Source: an uncultured Flavobacteriaceae bacterium
GTDB taxonomy: Bacteria > Bacteroidota > Bacteroidia > Flavobacteriales > Flavobacteriaceae
Length of the DNA stretch: 34,300 nucleotides
Assembly (NCBI GenBank): GCA_947311745.1
Contig: CAMZLT010000163.1
Span: forward strand, 1-34,300
Direction of reading: 5' to 3'
The first letter of the stretch is position 1. The number at the start of each line of letters is the position of its first letter. The notes beneath the pieces were generated by a model, which saw only the letters and a list, made by a program, of their open reading frames with translations, ran no database searches and was not told where the DNA came from. Positions 1-6,689 of the stretch are shown piece after piece. Position numbers and translations under genes: made by a program.

Positions 1-1
1 C

Positions 2-679
2 GGATTTACCAATGTGCAAGTTTGTGGCGATACTAGATTTGATAGAGTTGGTGAAATTACCAAAATGGATAATCGTTTAGAAAAAATAGAAAATTTTATA
101 AATCCTACTTCCGATTTTACGCTAATTGCAGGAAGTACTTGGCAAAAAGATACCGAAATTTTAATAGATTATATAAATAATCATGCTACTGATTCGGAGC
201 AATTTATTATTGCTCCTCATACTATGGATGCTGTTAAATTAGCACAATTTAAAGAGTTAATAACTAAAAATGTATCGTATTATACCGATGACAAAATATC
301 CAATAAATCACAAGTGCTAATTATAGATACTATTGGTATTTTAAATAAAATTTACTCCTATGGTACAGTTGCCTATGTTGGTGGAGGTTTTGGAGCAGGA
401 ATTCATAATATTTTAGAACCAGCTACCTTTGGTTTGCCAATAATTATTGGTAAAAATTACCAAAAATTTCAAGAGGCAAAAGATTTAATTGCATTGAAAG
501 CTTGTTTTTCTATTTCGGATAAAAAAGAATTTGTTACATGTATGCAACAACTTAAAATCCCTTCTTTTTTATCCAAATCAAGCAAGACAGCAAGGGAGTA
601 TATTTTTAAAAATATTGGAGGAACATATTGTATATTAGGTTATATTAAAAAAATAATAGTAACTTTACCATTAAACTAA
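2..679 (+). CDS. waaA: 3-deoxy-D-manno-octulosonic acid (Kdo) transferase, C-terminal part
   Basis: This is the 3' part of a GT-B glycosyltransferase that adds Kdo from CMP-Kdo to lipid A precursor at the inner membrane (LPS core synthesis). The reading frame is already open at base 2 (GFTNVQVCGDTRFDRV), so the gene starts upstream of the window. A GTG at 14 is an internal codon, not a start. Family hallmarks visible are GDTRFDRV, the GSTW stretch, IAPH, and the nucleotide-sugar-binding segment VAYVGGGFGAGIHNILEPA followed by GLPIIIG. The stop lies 6 bases before the next ATG, so it may be co-transcribed with the Crp/Fnr gene. The N-terminal acceptor domain is not in view. Confidence 0.9.
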   Translation, partial: GFTNVQVCGDTRFDRVGEITKMDNRLEKIENFINPTSDFTLIAGSTWQKDTEILIDYINNHATDSEQFIIAPHTMDAVKLAQFKELITKNVSYYTDDKISNKSQVLIIDTIGILNKIYSYGTVAYVGGGFGAGIHNILEPATFGLPIIIGKNYQKFQEAKDLIALKACFSISDKKEFVTCMQQLKIPSFLSKSSKTAREYIFKNIGGTYCILGYIKKIIVTLPLN

Positions 680-685
680 ATTACC

Positions 686-1318
686 ATGCACGAAAAATTA
701 CAAGATTACTTTAGCGTTATTTTTGAAGAAGAACTGCTTCGAGAAATTGAAAAATATGGCAAATTAGTAAAACTAAAAAAAGACGATTTACTAATTGATG
801 TTGGTAACTTAATTAAAGAAGTACCTTTATTACTAAACGGAGCAGTTAAAATTGTTCGTGAGGATAAAAAAGGCGATGAAATTGTATTGTATTTTTTAGA
901 GCGAGGCGATACTTGTGCAATTTCGTTTGTTAACTGCTTAAACAATGCAAAAAGTAAGGTTCGAGGTGTTGCCGAAAAAGATTCCGAGGCTATTTATCTA
1001 CCAGTAAAAAAATTGGAAGAATGGATGGGTAAATACAAAACTTGGCGTGAATTTGTAATTGAAAGCTATAGTTCAAGATTGGATGAAATGATTGAAGCGA
1101 TTGATACACTTGCTTTTATGAAAATGGATAAGCGTTTATTTAAATACCTATCTGATAAAGTGAAGATTATGCGTGATACAACTTTACATACAACACATCA
1201 CCAGATAGCATTAGATTTAAATACTTCACGAGTGGTGGTTTCTAGATTATTAAAACAACTAGAAAACGAGAAAAAAATAAAATTATACCGTAATAAAATA
1301 GAAGTTTTGGAGTTTTAG
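686..1318 (+). CDS. Crp/Fnr family transcriptional regulator
   Basis: A 210-residue protein with an N-terminal cyclic-nucleotide-binding-like beta-roll (about 25-115), a dimer helix (about 120-150) and a C-terminal winged helix-turn-helix (about 165-205, TTHHQIALDLNTSRVVVSRLLKQ in two parts: TTHHQIALDLN then TSRVVVSRLLKQ). The cAMP-contacting residues of E. coli CRP are not recognisable. Two cysteines, C77 and C84, sit in GDTCAISFVNC. Genes of this type in Flavobacteriia often stand beside YeeE/YedE sulfur transporters, as here. A CRP-like palindrome at 1338-1353 before the transporter genes is a likely target. The ligand is unknown; a sulfur or redox signal is an inference from context and the cysteines. 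Confidence 0.88.
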   Translation: MHEKLQDYFSVIFEEELLREIEKYGKLVKLKKDDLLIDVGNLIKEVPLLLNGAVKIVREDKKGDEIVLYFLERGDTCAISFVNCLNNAKSKVRGVAEKDSEAIYLPVKKLEEWMGKYKTWREFVIESYSSRLDEMIEAIDTLAFMKMDKRLFKYLSDKVKIMRDTTLHTTHHQIALDLNTSRVVVSRLLKQLENEKKIKLYRNKIEVLEF

Positions 1319-1337
1319 CAGCCAAAACATCTAGTTA

Positions 1338-1353
1338 TGTAACAAATATTACA
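1338..1353. promoter_or_regulatory. CRP/FNR-like operator
   Basis: TGTAACAAATATTACA is an inverted repeat, TGTAA-N6-TTACA, with the half-site spacing of CRP-family sites. Its centre (1345.5) lies about 40 bases before the start site predicted from the -7 box at 1374-1381, the usual position for class II activation. The Crp/Fnr gene ends just upstream. Binding is inferred, not shown. Confidence 0.5.
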
Positions 1354-1373
1354 AACCTAAAATTTTGTTTCTA

Positions 1374-1381
1374 TAAATTTG
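1374..1381 (+). promoter_or_regulatory. -7 promoter element of the yeeE pair
   Basis: TAAATTTG matches the Bacteroidota TAnnTTTG element. The start site is expected near 1386, giving a leader of about 20 bases before the ATG at 1406. No clear -33 TTTG lies at the right distance, which would fit a promoter that needs an activator. Confidence 0.5.
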
Positions 1382-1405
1382 AGTACTAACTAAAAATCAA
1401 ATTTT

Positions 1406-1966
1406 ATGGAATTTTTAACCCAACCTTGGGCATGGTACGTCTCTGGACCACTTATTGCCTTATCTATGTTTTTAATGTTTTATTTTGGTAAACGATTAGG
1501 AATTTCTTCTAATCTTGAAAATATGTGTTCTGTTGTCGGAGCAGGTAGATTAGTCGATTATTTTAAATTTGATTGGAAAAAAAATAATTGGAATTTAGCG
1601 TTTATGTTTGGTTTGATTTTAGGCGGATTTTTAGCTACAAATTATTTAACTCCAGACACAAACATTCAACTAAACCCAAATACTGTAGAACATCTACAAG
1701 AACTAAATTTTAAAGAAGTAGGAAATACCTACCTACCTTCCGAAATTTTCAGTATGGAATCTGTTTTAAGTATAAAAGGGTTTTCTATTTTATTACTTGC
1801 AGGATTGTTAGTAGGATTCGGAGCAAGATATGCTGGAGGTTGTACTTCTGGTCATGCAATTGTTGGCCTTAGTATGTTAGAATTGCCGTCGTTAATTGCA
1901 GTTATTGGTTTTTTTATTGGTGGTTTAACCATGACTTGGTTTATTTTACCAGTAATCTTTAAATAA
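1406..1966 (+). CDS. YeeE/YedE family membrane protein (first half of a TsuA-like sulfur transporter)
   Basis: A 186-residue polytopic inner-membrane protein with several hydrophobic segments (about 10-28, 65-82, 125-140, 160-185). It carries the family signature GARYAGGCTSGH (C146), around the conserved cysteine that in TsuA-type YeeE proteins takes part in thiosulfate passage. It is about half the length of full YeeE, and the next gene (8 bases on) supplies the second signature, so the two probably form one transporter. Substrate (thiosulfate or a related sulfur compound) is inferred from the family. Regulation by the upstream Crp/Fnr protein is suggested by the operator at 1338-1353. Confidence 0.85.
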   Translation: MEFLTQPWAWYVSGPLIALSMFLMFYFGKRLGISSNLENMCSVVGAGRLVDYFKFDWKKNNWNLAFMFGLILGGFLATNYLTPDTNIQLNPNTVEHLQELNFKEVGNTYLPSEIFSMESVLSIKGFSILLLAGLLVGFGARYAGGCTSGHAIVGLSMLELPSLIAVIGFFIGGLTMTWFILPVIFK

Positions 1967-1974
1967 AATTTAGT

Positions 1975-2388
1975 ATGAAATTATTAAAATTCTTTTTTGT
2001 AGGTACGTTTTTCGGAATAATTTTATCAAAATCACAAGCAATTTCGTGGTATCGCATTTACGAAATGTTTCGTTTCGAATCGTTTCATATGTACGGAATA
2101 ATTGGTTCTGCTATTGTAGTAGGGATTATTTTAGTGCAAATAATTAAACAAACAAAACTAAAAAACATCAATGGTGAAGAAGTAGTTTTTACACCAAAAA
2201 AACGAGGTAGGTATCGCAATATTCTTGGAGGTATTATTTTTGGTTTAGGATGGGCTTTAGCAGGAGCTTGTCCAGGACCAATGTATGTATTAGTTGGTCA
2301 AGGTTCAATAGCTATTCTTATTGTGCTTTTTGGTGCAATGTTAGGTGCATTTTTATACCATTTGGTTAAAAAATATTTACCTCATTAA
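1975..2388 (+). CDS. YeeE/YedE-like membrane protein (DUF6691 type, second half)
   Basis: A 137-residue membrane protein with hydrophobic segments near 5-20, 38-58, 83-103 and 110-130. The segment GLGWALAGACPGPMYVLVGQG holds the conserved Cys-Pro-Gly-Pro (C99) of the second YeeE half. The gene follows its partner after 8 bases and is surely co-transcribed. Role: passage of thiosulfate or a related reduced sulfur compound across the inner membrane, together with the preceding gene. Two-gene versions of this transporter are common in Bacteroidota. Confidence 0.82.
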   Translation: MKLLKFFFVGTFFGIILSKSQAISWYRIYEMFRFESFHMYGIIGSAIVVGIILVQIIKQTKLKNINGEEVVFTPKKRGRYRNILGGIIFGLGWALAGACPGPMYVLVGQGSIAILIVLFGAMLGAFLYHLVKKYLPH

Positions 2389-2393
2389 TTTTT

Positions 2394-2424
2394 ATAAAAA
2401 AAGTGTCCGTAAAAACGGACACTT
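2394..2424 (-). terminator. Intrinsic terminator, minus strand
   Basis: A perfect 10-bp stem (AAGTGTCCGT at 2401-2410 with ACGGACACTT at 2415-2424, loop AAAA). On the minus strand the stem is followed by seven T. On the plus strand it is followed by AAAACC, so it works best for a minus-strand transcript. No minus-strand protein gene ends here; the nearest ends at 2719. This is one reason to suspect a small RNA at 2394-2598. Confidence 0.7.
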
Positions 2425-2598
2425 AAAACCGAAATGAATCGGCAAAACTAACAACTATCTTTATATTATGATGCTTACGCAATAATATTAATTTTTATTA
2501 CCATAAATCCGAAAGAATATTTCTACTACAAATCTTATCTACACGTTATTGTTAGCAATGTTTATTTTTCGTAACAAAAACCTTTACTGGTTTATGAT
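2394..2598 (-). ncRNA. Candidate structured small RNA
   Basis: This is the main content of the gene-free stretch 2389-2718. On the minus strand a TAnnTTTG box (TATTTTTG, 2610 to 2603) is followed about 205 bases later by a strong terminator (2394-2424), with no usable ORF between. Local stems are visible: CCGA/TCGG (2430-2443), TGC-GTAA-GCA near 2473, and a possible long-range pairing of CTAACAAT (around 2550) with GTTGTTAG (around 2450). AAACC near the 5' end can pair with GGTTT just before the terminator, which would close the molecule. The size and closed shape would suit a 6S-like RNA, but I cannot assign a family. A -33 box is not evident. It could instead be only untranslated DNA between convergent genes. 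Confidence 0.33.
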
Positions 2599-2632
2599 AT
2601 TGCAAAAATATGGTAATTTATTTAAATTTTTT

Positions 2633-2652
2633 AGGGTGAAAACACCCTTTTT
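2633..2652 (+). terminator. Probable terminator, plus strand
   Basis: AGGGTG (2633-2638), loop AAAA, CACCCT (2643-2648), then a T run on the plus strand. It would stop plus-strand transcription from the yeeE pair before it enters the convergent plug gene. The stem is short (6 bp). Confidence 0.5.
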
Positions 2653-2718
2653 GCTTTATTTTTAATACTGTTTACCTTTTTATGTTTTAAAAAGATAAAA
2701 GTAAACATAATTTTTTTG

Positions 2719-3957
2719 TTAATTCTGTAAATTAACCGAACTACCAGCACCATAACCTATAACTTTATCGTATCTAGATCCAAATTTATGTAAATAAACC
2801 AATACTTGATATGTGTTTTCTGTTTGAAAAAAAGAACCGTTTATTTCGTTTAAGTCAATAATTCCATCAGTACTTACCGTTGCATAAGTGTAGTTATAAA
2901 ACCCTTGTTTAAATAAAATAGCTGTTTCGTATAATTTTGTTTCCGAATTGTAAACCATTTTGTTTTCTTCAGATAATTGGTAATTATTAAAAGCACCGTA
3001 GACATAAATATCTTTTTTATTAAGGTTATCGTAATCTAAAAATAAATGTGTTTTGGTATATTCGGATTCAATGGATATGGTTTCGGTATTTAAACTTCTT
3101 ACAACAAAATTTCCGTTAATATCAGGATAATAAGTATATGGTTTTTTAGCTCGTGTTTCATCTACATACAACCTACTATGATAAATATCGTCTAAAACTA
3201 CACGGCGGATATTATTAGTTGCAGTACGCACATCTTTAGTGTCAAAAAATAAATACTCATTTCCACCAAAAAAAGTAGTTTTATCACCATATTTATAAAT
3301 TAGTTGGTTATTTCTATAAAATTGAGGTTGCAAATCAGTTATTACAGTATTCCAATCCATGTTTTGATACAAGGCAACTTTAATTTCTGCACTAGGGTTA
3401 TTAATTAATAAATTTTCGTGATGTATTGTAAATTCAACATTTTGCTTTGTGTTAATTCCTGTGATTTTTCTTGCTTTATGGACGCTAACTCCTACATTTG
3501 TAATTGGCTGGTAAACAATAAAACGTCTTGTAAAAACAACTTCCTCATATTCGTTTAAAACCGAAAGAATATAATTACCAGATATTTTTAAACGTACATA
3601 TTGATTAGGAATTCTAAGTTCGTAATGGGTATAGTTTTGATATGTATTAAACGAATTTTCAAATTCTCTAATACTGCCATCCGCAAAACCAGAGGTGTAT
3701 TCTGTTGGTGATAATTCAGAATCTTTCCAATTGTACGTGCAATGTGTAATTTTATAAGAATAGTCCTTTTGATCGCCTTCTAAATCATCAAATTTTAAAA
3801 TAATTGGTTCGCCTAGTTTTATAATTGGTAAATATGTATTTGCTTTAAAAGGTCTGATTTGTACAGATTTTATATAATCAGGTTCTTGTTTTTCTAAATC
3901 GCTTTGCGAAAAAGAAAAAATTGAAAGAAAAAAAAGAGAATATAAAAAATGTTTCAT
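2719..3957 (-). CDS. Type IX secretion system plug-domain protein (DUF5103)
   Basis: A 412-residue exported protein: signal peptide MKHFLYSLFFLSIFSFSQ, then a beta-rich body with conserved runs typical of the former DUF5103 family (YSYKITHCTYNWKDSEL, SGNYILSVL, FFGGNEYLFFDTKDVR, DIYVYGAFNNYQL, FKQGFYNYTY). In the structurally studied T9SS translocon, a protein of this family plugs the empty SprA channel on the periplasmic side. Length is normal. It has its own likely promoter (TAATTTTG at 4062-4055, TTTG 14 bases further upstream) and a 5' leader of about 90 bases holding an inverted repeat. A T9SS substrate is present at 25100-26527, so the system is in use. Confidence 0.85.
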   Translation of the reverse strand: MKHFLYSLFFLSIFSFSQSDLEKQEPDYIKSVQIRPFKANTYLPIIKLGEPIILKFDDLEGDQKDYSYKITHCTYNWKDSELSPTEYTSGFADGSIREFENSFNTYQNYTHYELRIPNQYVRLKISGNYILSVLNEYEEVVFTRRFIVYQPITNVGVSVHKARKITGINTKQNVEFTIHHENLLINNPSAEIKVALYQNMDWNTVITDLQPQFYRNNQLIYKYGDKTTFFGGNEYLFFDTKDVRTATNNIRRVVLDDIYHSRLYVDETRAKKPYTYYPDINGNFVVRSLNTETISIESEYTKTHLFLDYDNLNKKDIYVYGAFNNYQLSEENKMVYNSETKLYETAILFKQGFYNYTYATVSTDGIIDLNEINGSFFQTENTYQVLVYLHKFGSRYDKVIGYGAGSSVNLQN

Positions 3958-3983
3958 GGGTTTGTTTTATTATTTTAATGGTA

Positions 3984-4041
3984 TATGAAACTAGTAAACA
4001 ATTATTTTTTTGGTGTCAAAATTTGTTATACTTGTTTCATA
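3984..4041. repeat. Imperfect inverted repeat in the leader of the plug gene
   Basis: Arms 3984-4000 and 4024-4041 share TATGAAAC plus AGTA and AACA in inverted orientation, separated by 23 bases. The repeat lies between the predicted promoter (box at 4055-4062) and the ATG at 3957, so it would form a hairpin in the mRNA leader. It could be an operator or an mRNA structure. A weaker inverted repeat lies at 4167-4177/4190-4200, just after the end of the signal peptidase gene. The rest of the 272-base gap shows nothing clear. Confidence 0.45.
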
Positions 4042-4054
4042 ACTTAAGTATAAA

Positions 4055-4080
4055 CAAAATTAATGCCGTAAAAATACAAA
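4055..4080 (-). promoter_or_regulatory. Promoter of the plug-domain gene
   Basis: On the minus strand TTTG (4080 to 4077), 14 bases, then TAATTTTG (4062 to 4055), a full match to TAnnTTTG. The predicted start is near 4050. Confidence 0.5.
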
Positions 4081-4229
4081 ATTCATAACGAAAAAAGATT
4101 TGCGAGATTTTATTATCTAAAAAAATTTAAAATTTAGTACAGATCTTTTGAAATAAAGTAGTGATGTCAAATCACCATTCTGTAACTGTTGGTGTTTTGA
4201 ATTTGATGTTAAGTTATCATTAAATAAAA

Positions 4230-4940
4230 TTACTGTAATATAGTTTTTCCTTGAATTTGATTTTCGGAAATAAAACCATAATATCTTGAATCTCTAGAAT
4301 GATGTCTATTATCTCCTAGAACAAAATAATAATTTTGTTTAAAAAAATACTGCTTGTTTAATATATCTATAGAATCTAAATTTTTACTTTCTATATTTAA
4401 AATTATAGATTTGTATATGTTATAATTATTTTTGTTTATAACTATAGATTTTCCTTTTTTCGGAATCCATATTGGACCAAAATTATCTAAAGTCCAATTA
4501 GTATTTTTTATTTTTTGCTTAGAAATTATTTTTTTAAAATTAAAATTTTTAGAATTTTTTAATTCTAAATTTGAAATGTTTTTGATCATATTAAGATTGC
4601 TTATGGTATCAAAAAAAGTATAATCAAAAGTTAAATTAGGTAAATCATTAATGACTTTATCATTAATATAAATTTTTGTGTTTTTTATTTGTAAAACATC
4701 ATTAGGTAAGCCTATAATTCTTTTTATAATATCTGTTTTTTTATTACTTGAATTTAAGAAAATAATAATATCATTTCTTTTAAAATTTGCTGTTACTTTA
4801 TTAATAAAAACCAAATCGTTTACATATAGTGTGTTTTGCATTGATTTTGAAGATACCATATAAAAACCAATAAATATATTTTTTATTATAATCAATAAAA
4901 AAAGAAAAAACACCACATATTTAAGCAGTTTTGACACCAA
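4230..4940 (-). CDS. Signal peptidase I (LepB/S26 family), accessory copy in peptide operon
   Basis: A 236-residue membrane serine protease that cleaves signal peptides. One N-terminal membrane segment (about 5-27) is followed by box B, SSKSMQNTL, with the likely nucleophile S33, box D, IIKRIIGLPND, with the general base K73, and box E, GDNRHHSRDSRYYG, near the C-terminus. So the Ser/Lys dyad is intact. The region between boxes D and E is short and rich in Lys/Asn and diverges from ordinary LepB. It is the last gene of the operon and abuts the OmpA-like gene without a gap. The first gene encodes a small secreted peptide with a VEA|G cleavage site, so a dedicated processing role is plausible. 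Whether a second lepB exists elsewhere cannot be seen here. Confidence 0.88.
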   Translation of the reverse strand: MVSKLLKYVVFFLFLLIIIKNIFIGFYMVSSKSMQNTLYVNDLVFINKVTANFKRNDIIIFLNSSNKKTDIIKRIIGLPNDVLQIKNTKIYINDKVINDLPNLTFDYTFFDTISNLNMIKNISNLELKNSKNFNFKKIISKQKIKNTNWTLDNFGPIWIPKKGKSIVINKNNYNIYKSIILNIESKNLDSIDILNKQYFFKQNYYFVLGDNRHHSRDSRYYGFISENQIQGKTILQ

Positions 4941-5822
4941 TTAATTACTAACTATTAATATTCGTACTCTTTGGTCTAAAGGATTAACTTTTTTTGTGTT
5001 AGATATTGGTTTATATCCTTGACCTTCATAAGAAAGTTGCTTTGCATCGATACCACGATCAATTAAATAATCATAAACGTACTTTGCTCTTAATGTTGAT
5101 AATTTTATAAAATAATTTTTATAAAATTTAGCAAGTTTATGTTTTGTAACAGAAATTTTTCTTGCACCAACGAAACCAATTAATTTAATTTTTATGTTTT
5201 TATCGTATTTTAAGCTATAAAAAAGATGATTTAGATATTGTTTAGATTTTTGAATAATAACGATTTGCCCTTGATTAAATAAAATATCTTCTAAATAATC
5301 CCCTTTTTTTTTCGTTTCAAAAAGATTTTTCCATTTGTTTACAATTTTTACAACTTTATTATTTTCACTTTTTTTATTTATTGTTAAATCCAATTGCTTC
5401 TTTTTTTTTGTAAAAGACTTTAATTTGATTGTTACATTTCGGTTTTGTTTTCTTTTGAAATTGATATTTTTCTTATCTAATATTGGGACTTTGCCAATAT
5501 CAAACCTACTAATTTCTATTTTTTTATTTGTATATTTTTTTATTAATTTAATGATATATTCATTCCGATTTTTTGCTAAATTTTTGTTGTATTTTTCACT
5601 TCCTATATCATCGCAAAAAGCATAAACACTAATAGAATCTTTATTGTTTATATTTGATATAAATTTAATCAAATTTGCTTTTTCGTTACTATTAATATTA
5701 CTTTTATTATATTCAAAATATACTTTTAAAGTAGTTTCAGTTTGACTAAATGTTAAATTAATTGTCAATATTAACAATCCTAATATCTTATATGCTGTTT
5801 TGTAAATATTTTTTTGCATCAT
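4941..5822 (-). CDS. Exported protein with two OmpA-like domains
   Basis: A 293-residue protein with a signal peptide (about 8-27, ending FSQ). Domain 1 (about 31-136) has VYFEYNKSNINSNEK and CDDIGSEKYNKNLAKNRNEYI. Domain 2 (about 176-293) has LSTLRAKYVYDYLIDRGI and a GQGYKPISN stretch ending QRVRI. Both resemble the peptidoglycan-binding OmpA C-terminal fold, including the conserved Asp and Arg of domain 1 and the Arg of domain 2. There is no beta-barrel. A linker of about 40 mostly basic residues separates the domains. It overlaps the preceding lipoprotein gene by 35 bases, suggesting translational coupling. Probable role: a periplasmic anchor of the peptide system to the cell wall (inference). 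Confidence 0.75.
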   Translation of the reverse strand: MMQKNIYKTAYKILGLLILTINLTFSQTETTLKVYFEYNKSNINSNEKANLIKFISNINNKDSISVYAFCDDIGSEKYNKNLAKNRNEYIIKLIKKYTNKKIEISRFDIGKVPILDKKNINFKRKQNRNVTIKLKSFTKKKKQLDLTINKKSENNKVVKIVNKWKNLFETKKKGDYLEDILFNQGQIVIIQKSKQYLNHLFYSLKYDKNIKIKLIGFVGARKISVTKHKLAKFYKNYFIKLSTLRAKYVYDYLIDRGIDAKQLSYEGQGYKPISNTKKVNPLDQRVRILIVSN

Positions 5823-6267
5823 TTATTTTTAAATCATTTACTTTTAAATAAAAATTAACTTTTCCGTTTTTAATATGTAATAATAACGGCTTACTCACAC
5901 CTGATTTATACTTATAAATTGTAGAGTTTAGATCATATATTTTAGGAATATTCAAATTATCAATTTGATTTTTAAATCTAGAGTTATGACTCATTCCGAC
6001 TATAATAAGTAGTATGTTTTTTTTGGGGTTAAGCGACTGCAACATTTTTAACTCAAGATTTGTTCCATTGCAACTAACACATTCATTTACTGGTAAAAAA
6101 TAAAAAACTCTGTTTTTTTCATTACTTAATTCAATATTAAATTCCTTTTTTAAATATTTCTCAATTCCTTTTATGTGTTTATACTCCTTTTTTTCATTAC
6201 ATGAAGTTACGAAAAGAATATTAATTATCAACAATAATAGTACCTTCTCTAATATTATTTTTTTCAT
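5788..6267 (-). CDS. Small lipoprotein with thioredoxin-like CxxC motif
   Basis: A 159-residue protein with a lipoprotein signal peptide (MKKIILEKVLLLLIINILFV, lipid-bearing Cys at 23 in VTSC). The segment FYFLPVNECVSCNGTNLEL places CVSC (63-66) after a beta-strand and before a helix, as in thioredoxin-like proteins. A second strand (KKNILLIIVG) and a C-terminal strand pair (KPLLLHIKNGKVNFYL) fit that fold, although the cis-Pro loop is only weakly visible (SKPLLL). Length suits a minimal redoxin. It overlaps its neighbours by 47 and 35 bases. Since the operon's peptide has four cysteines, a thiol-disulfide role is attractive but unproven. Confidence 0.65.
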   Translation of the reverse strand: MKKIILEKVLLLLIINILFVTSCNEKKEYKHIKGIEKYLKKEFNIELSNEKNRVFYFLPVNECVSCNGTNLELKMLQSLNPKKNILLIIVGMSHNSRFKNQIDNLNIPKIYDLNSTIYKYKSGVSKPLLLHIKNGKVNFYLKVNDLKINDAKKYLQNSI

Positions 6268-6688
6268 TTTTTTCTTTTAATCCTTTTTTTATTTTAATTA
6301 TAAGTTTATAATTATAAACACCTTTTTCTTTAAAAATATAACTACCATATTTTTTATTATAAAGAGGAATACTATGAATTACCATTCCTGATTCTAAGTT
6401 TATAGGATAAATTCTATTAAAATTTACCAAAGTGTTATTAATGTATAAAAACCAAGACCATTTTTTTCTATTTGCAGCAATATTACCTTTGTTTCCTATT
6501 GCTATTTTTGGAATAATTCGTTGTCCAACTTTTGCAATAGAATCTATTTCTATTTTATGTACATATAAATCTACATACTTAATTTTTGTATTAATTATTA
6601 CTTCGTCTAAATCTATACGTTCCGTTTTAAATTGTGAATATACTTTACTATTTAACAAAAAAAATACTATAAATATTAATCTAAACAT
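6221..6688 (-). CDS. Secreted CARDB-like (Ig-like) domain protein
   Basis: A 155-residue protein with a signal peptide (MFRLIFIVFFLLNSKVYSQ). The rest looks like one Ig-like CARDB domain: a GNKGN turn, a strand with WSWFLYINNTLV, a GMVIHSIPL strand, GVYNYKLIIKI, and the characteristic ending EKNEKNNIREGTIIV (compare the E-x-N-E-x-N-N ending of CARDB domains). Such domains bind proteins or glycans outside the cell. It begins one base after the propeller gene ends and overlaps the next gene by 47 bases. The family assignment is by eye only. Confidence 0.55.
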   Translation of the reverse strand: MFRLIFIVFFLLNSKVYSQFKTERIDLDEVIINTKIKYVDLYVHKIEIDSIAKVGQRIIPKIAIGNKGNIAANRKKWSWFLYINNTLVNFNRIYPINLESGMVIHSIPLYNKKYGSYIFKEKGVYNYKLIIKIKKGLKEKNEKNNIREGTIIVDN

Positions 6689-6689
6689 A

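Noticed and set aside
4167..4200. Inverted repeat TCAAATCACCA / TGGTGTTTTGA after the signal peptidase gene, considered as operon terminator
   Set aside because: One mismatch, a 12-base loop and no T run on the minus strand, so a terminator call is not justified.
4432..4863. Plus-strand open frames within the signal peptidase gene
   Set aside because: They are antisense to a gene with clear catalytic motifs and arise from the A+T-rich composition.
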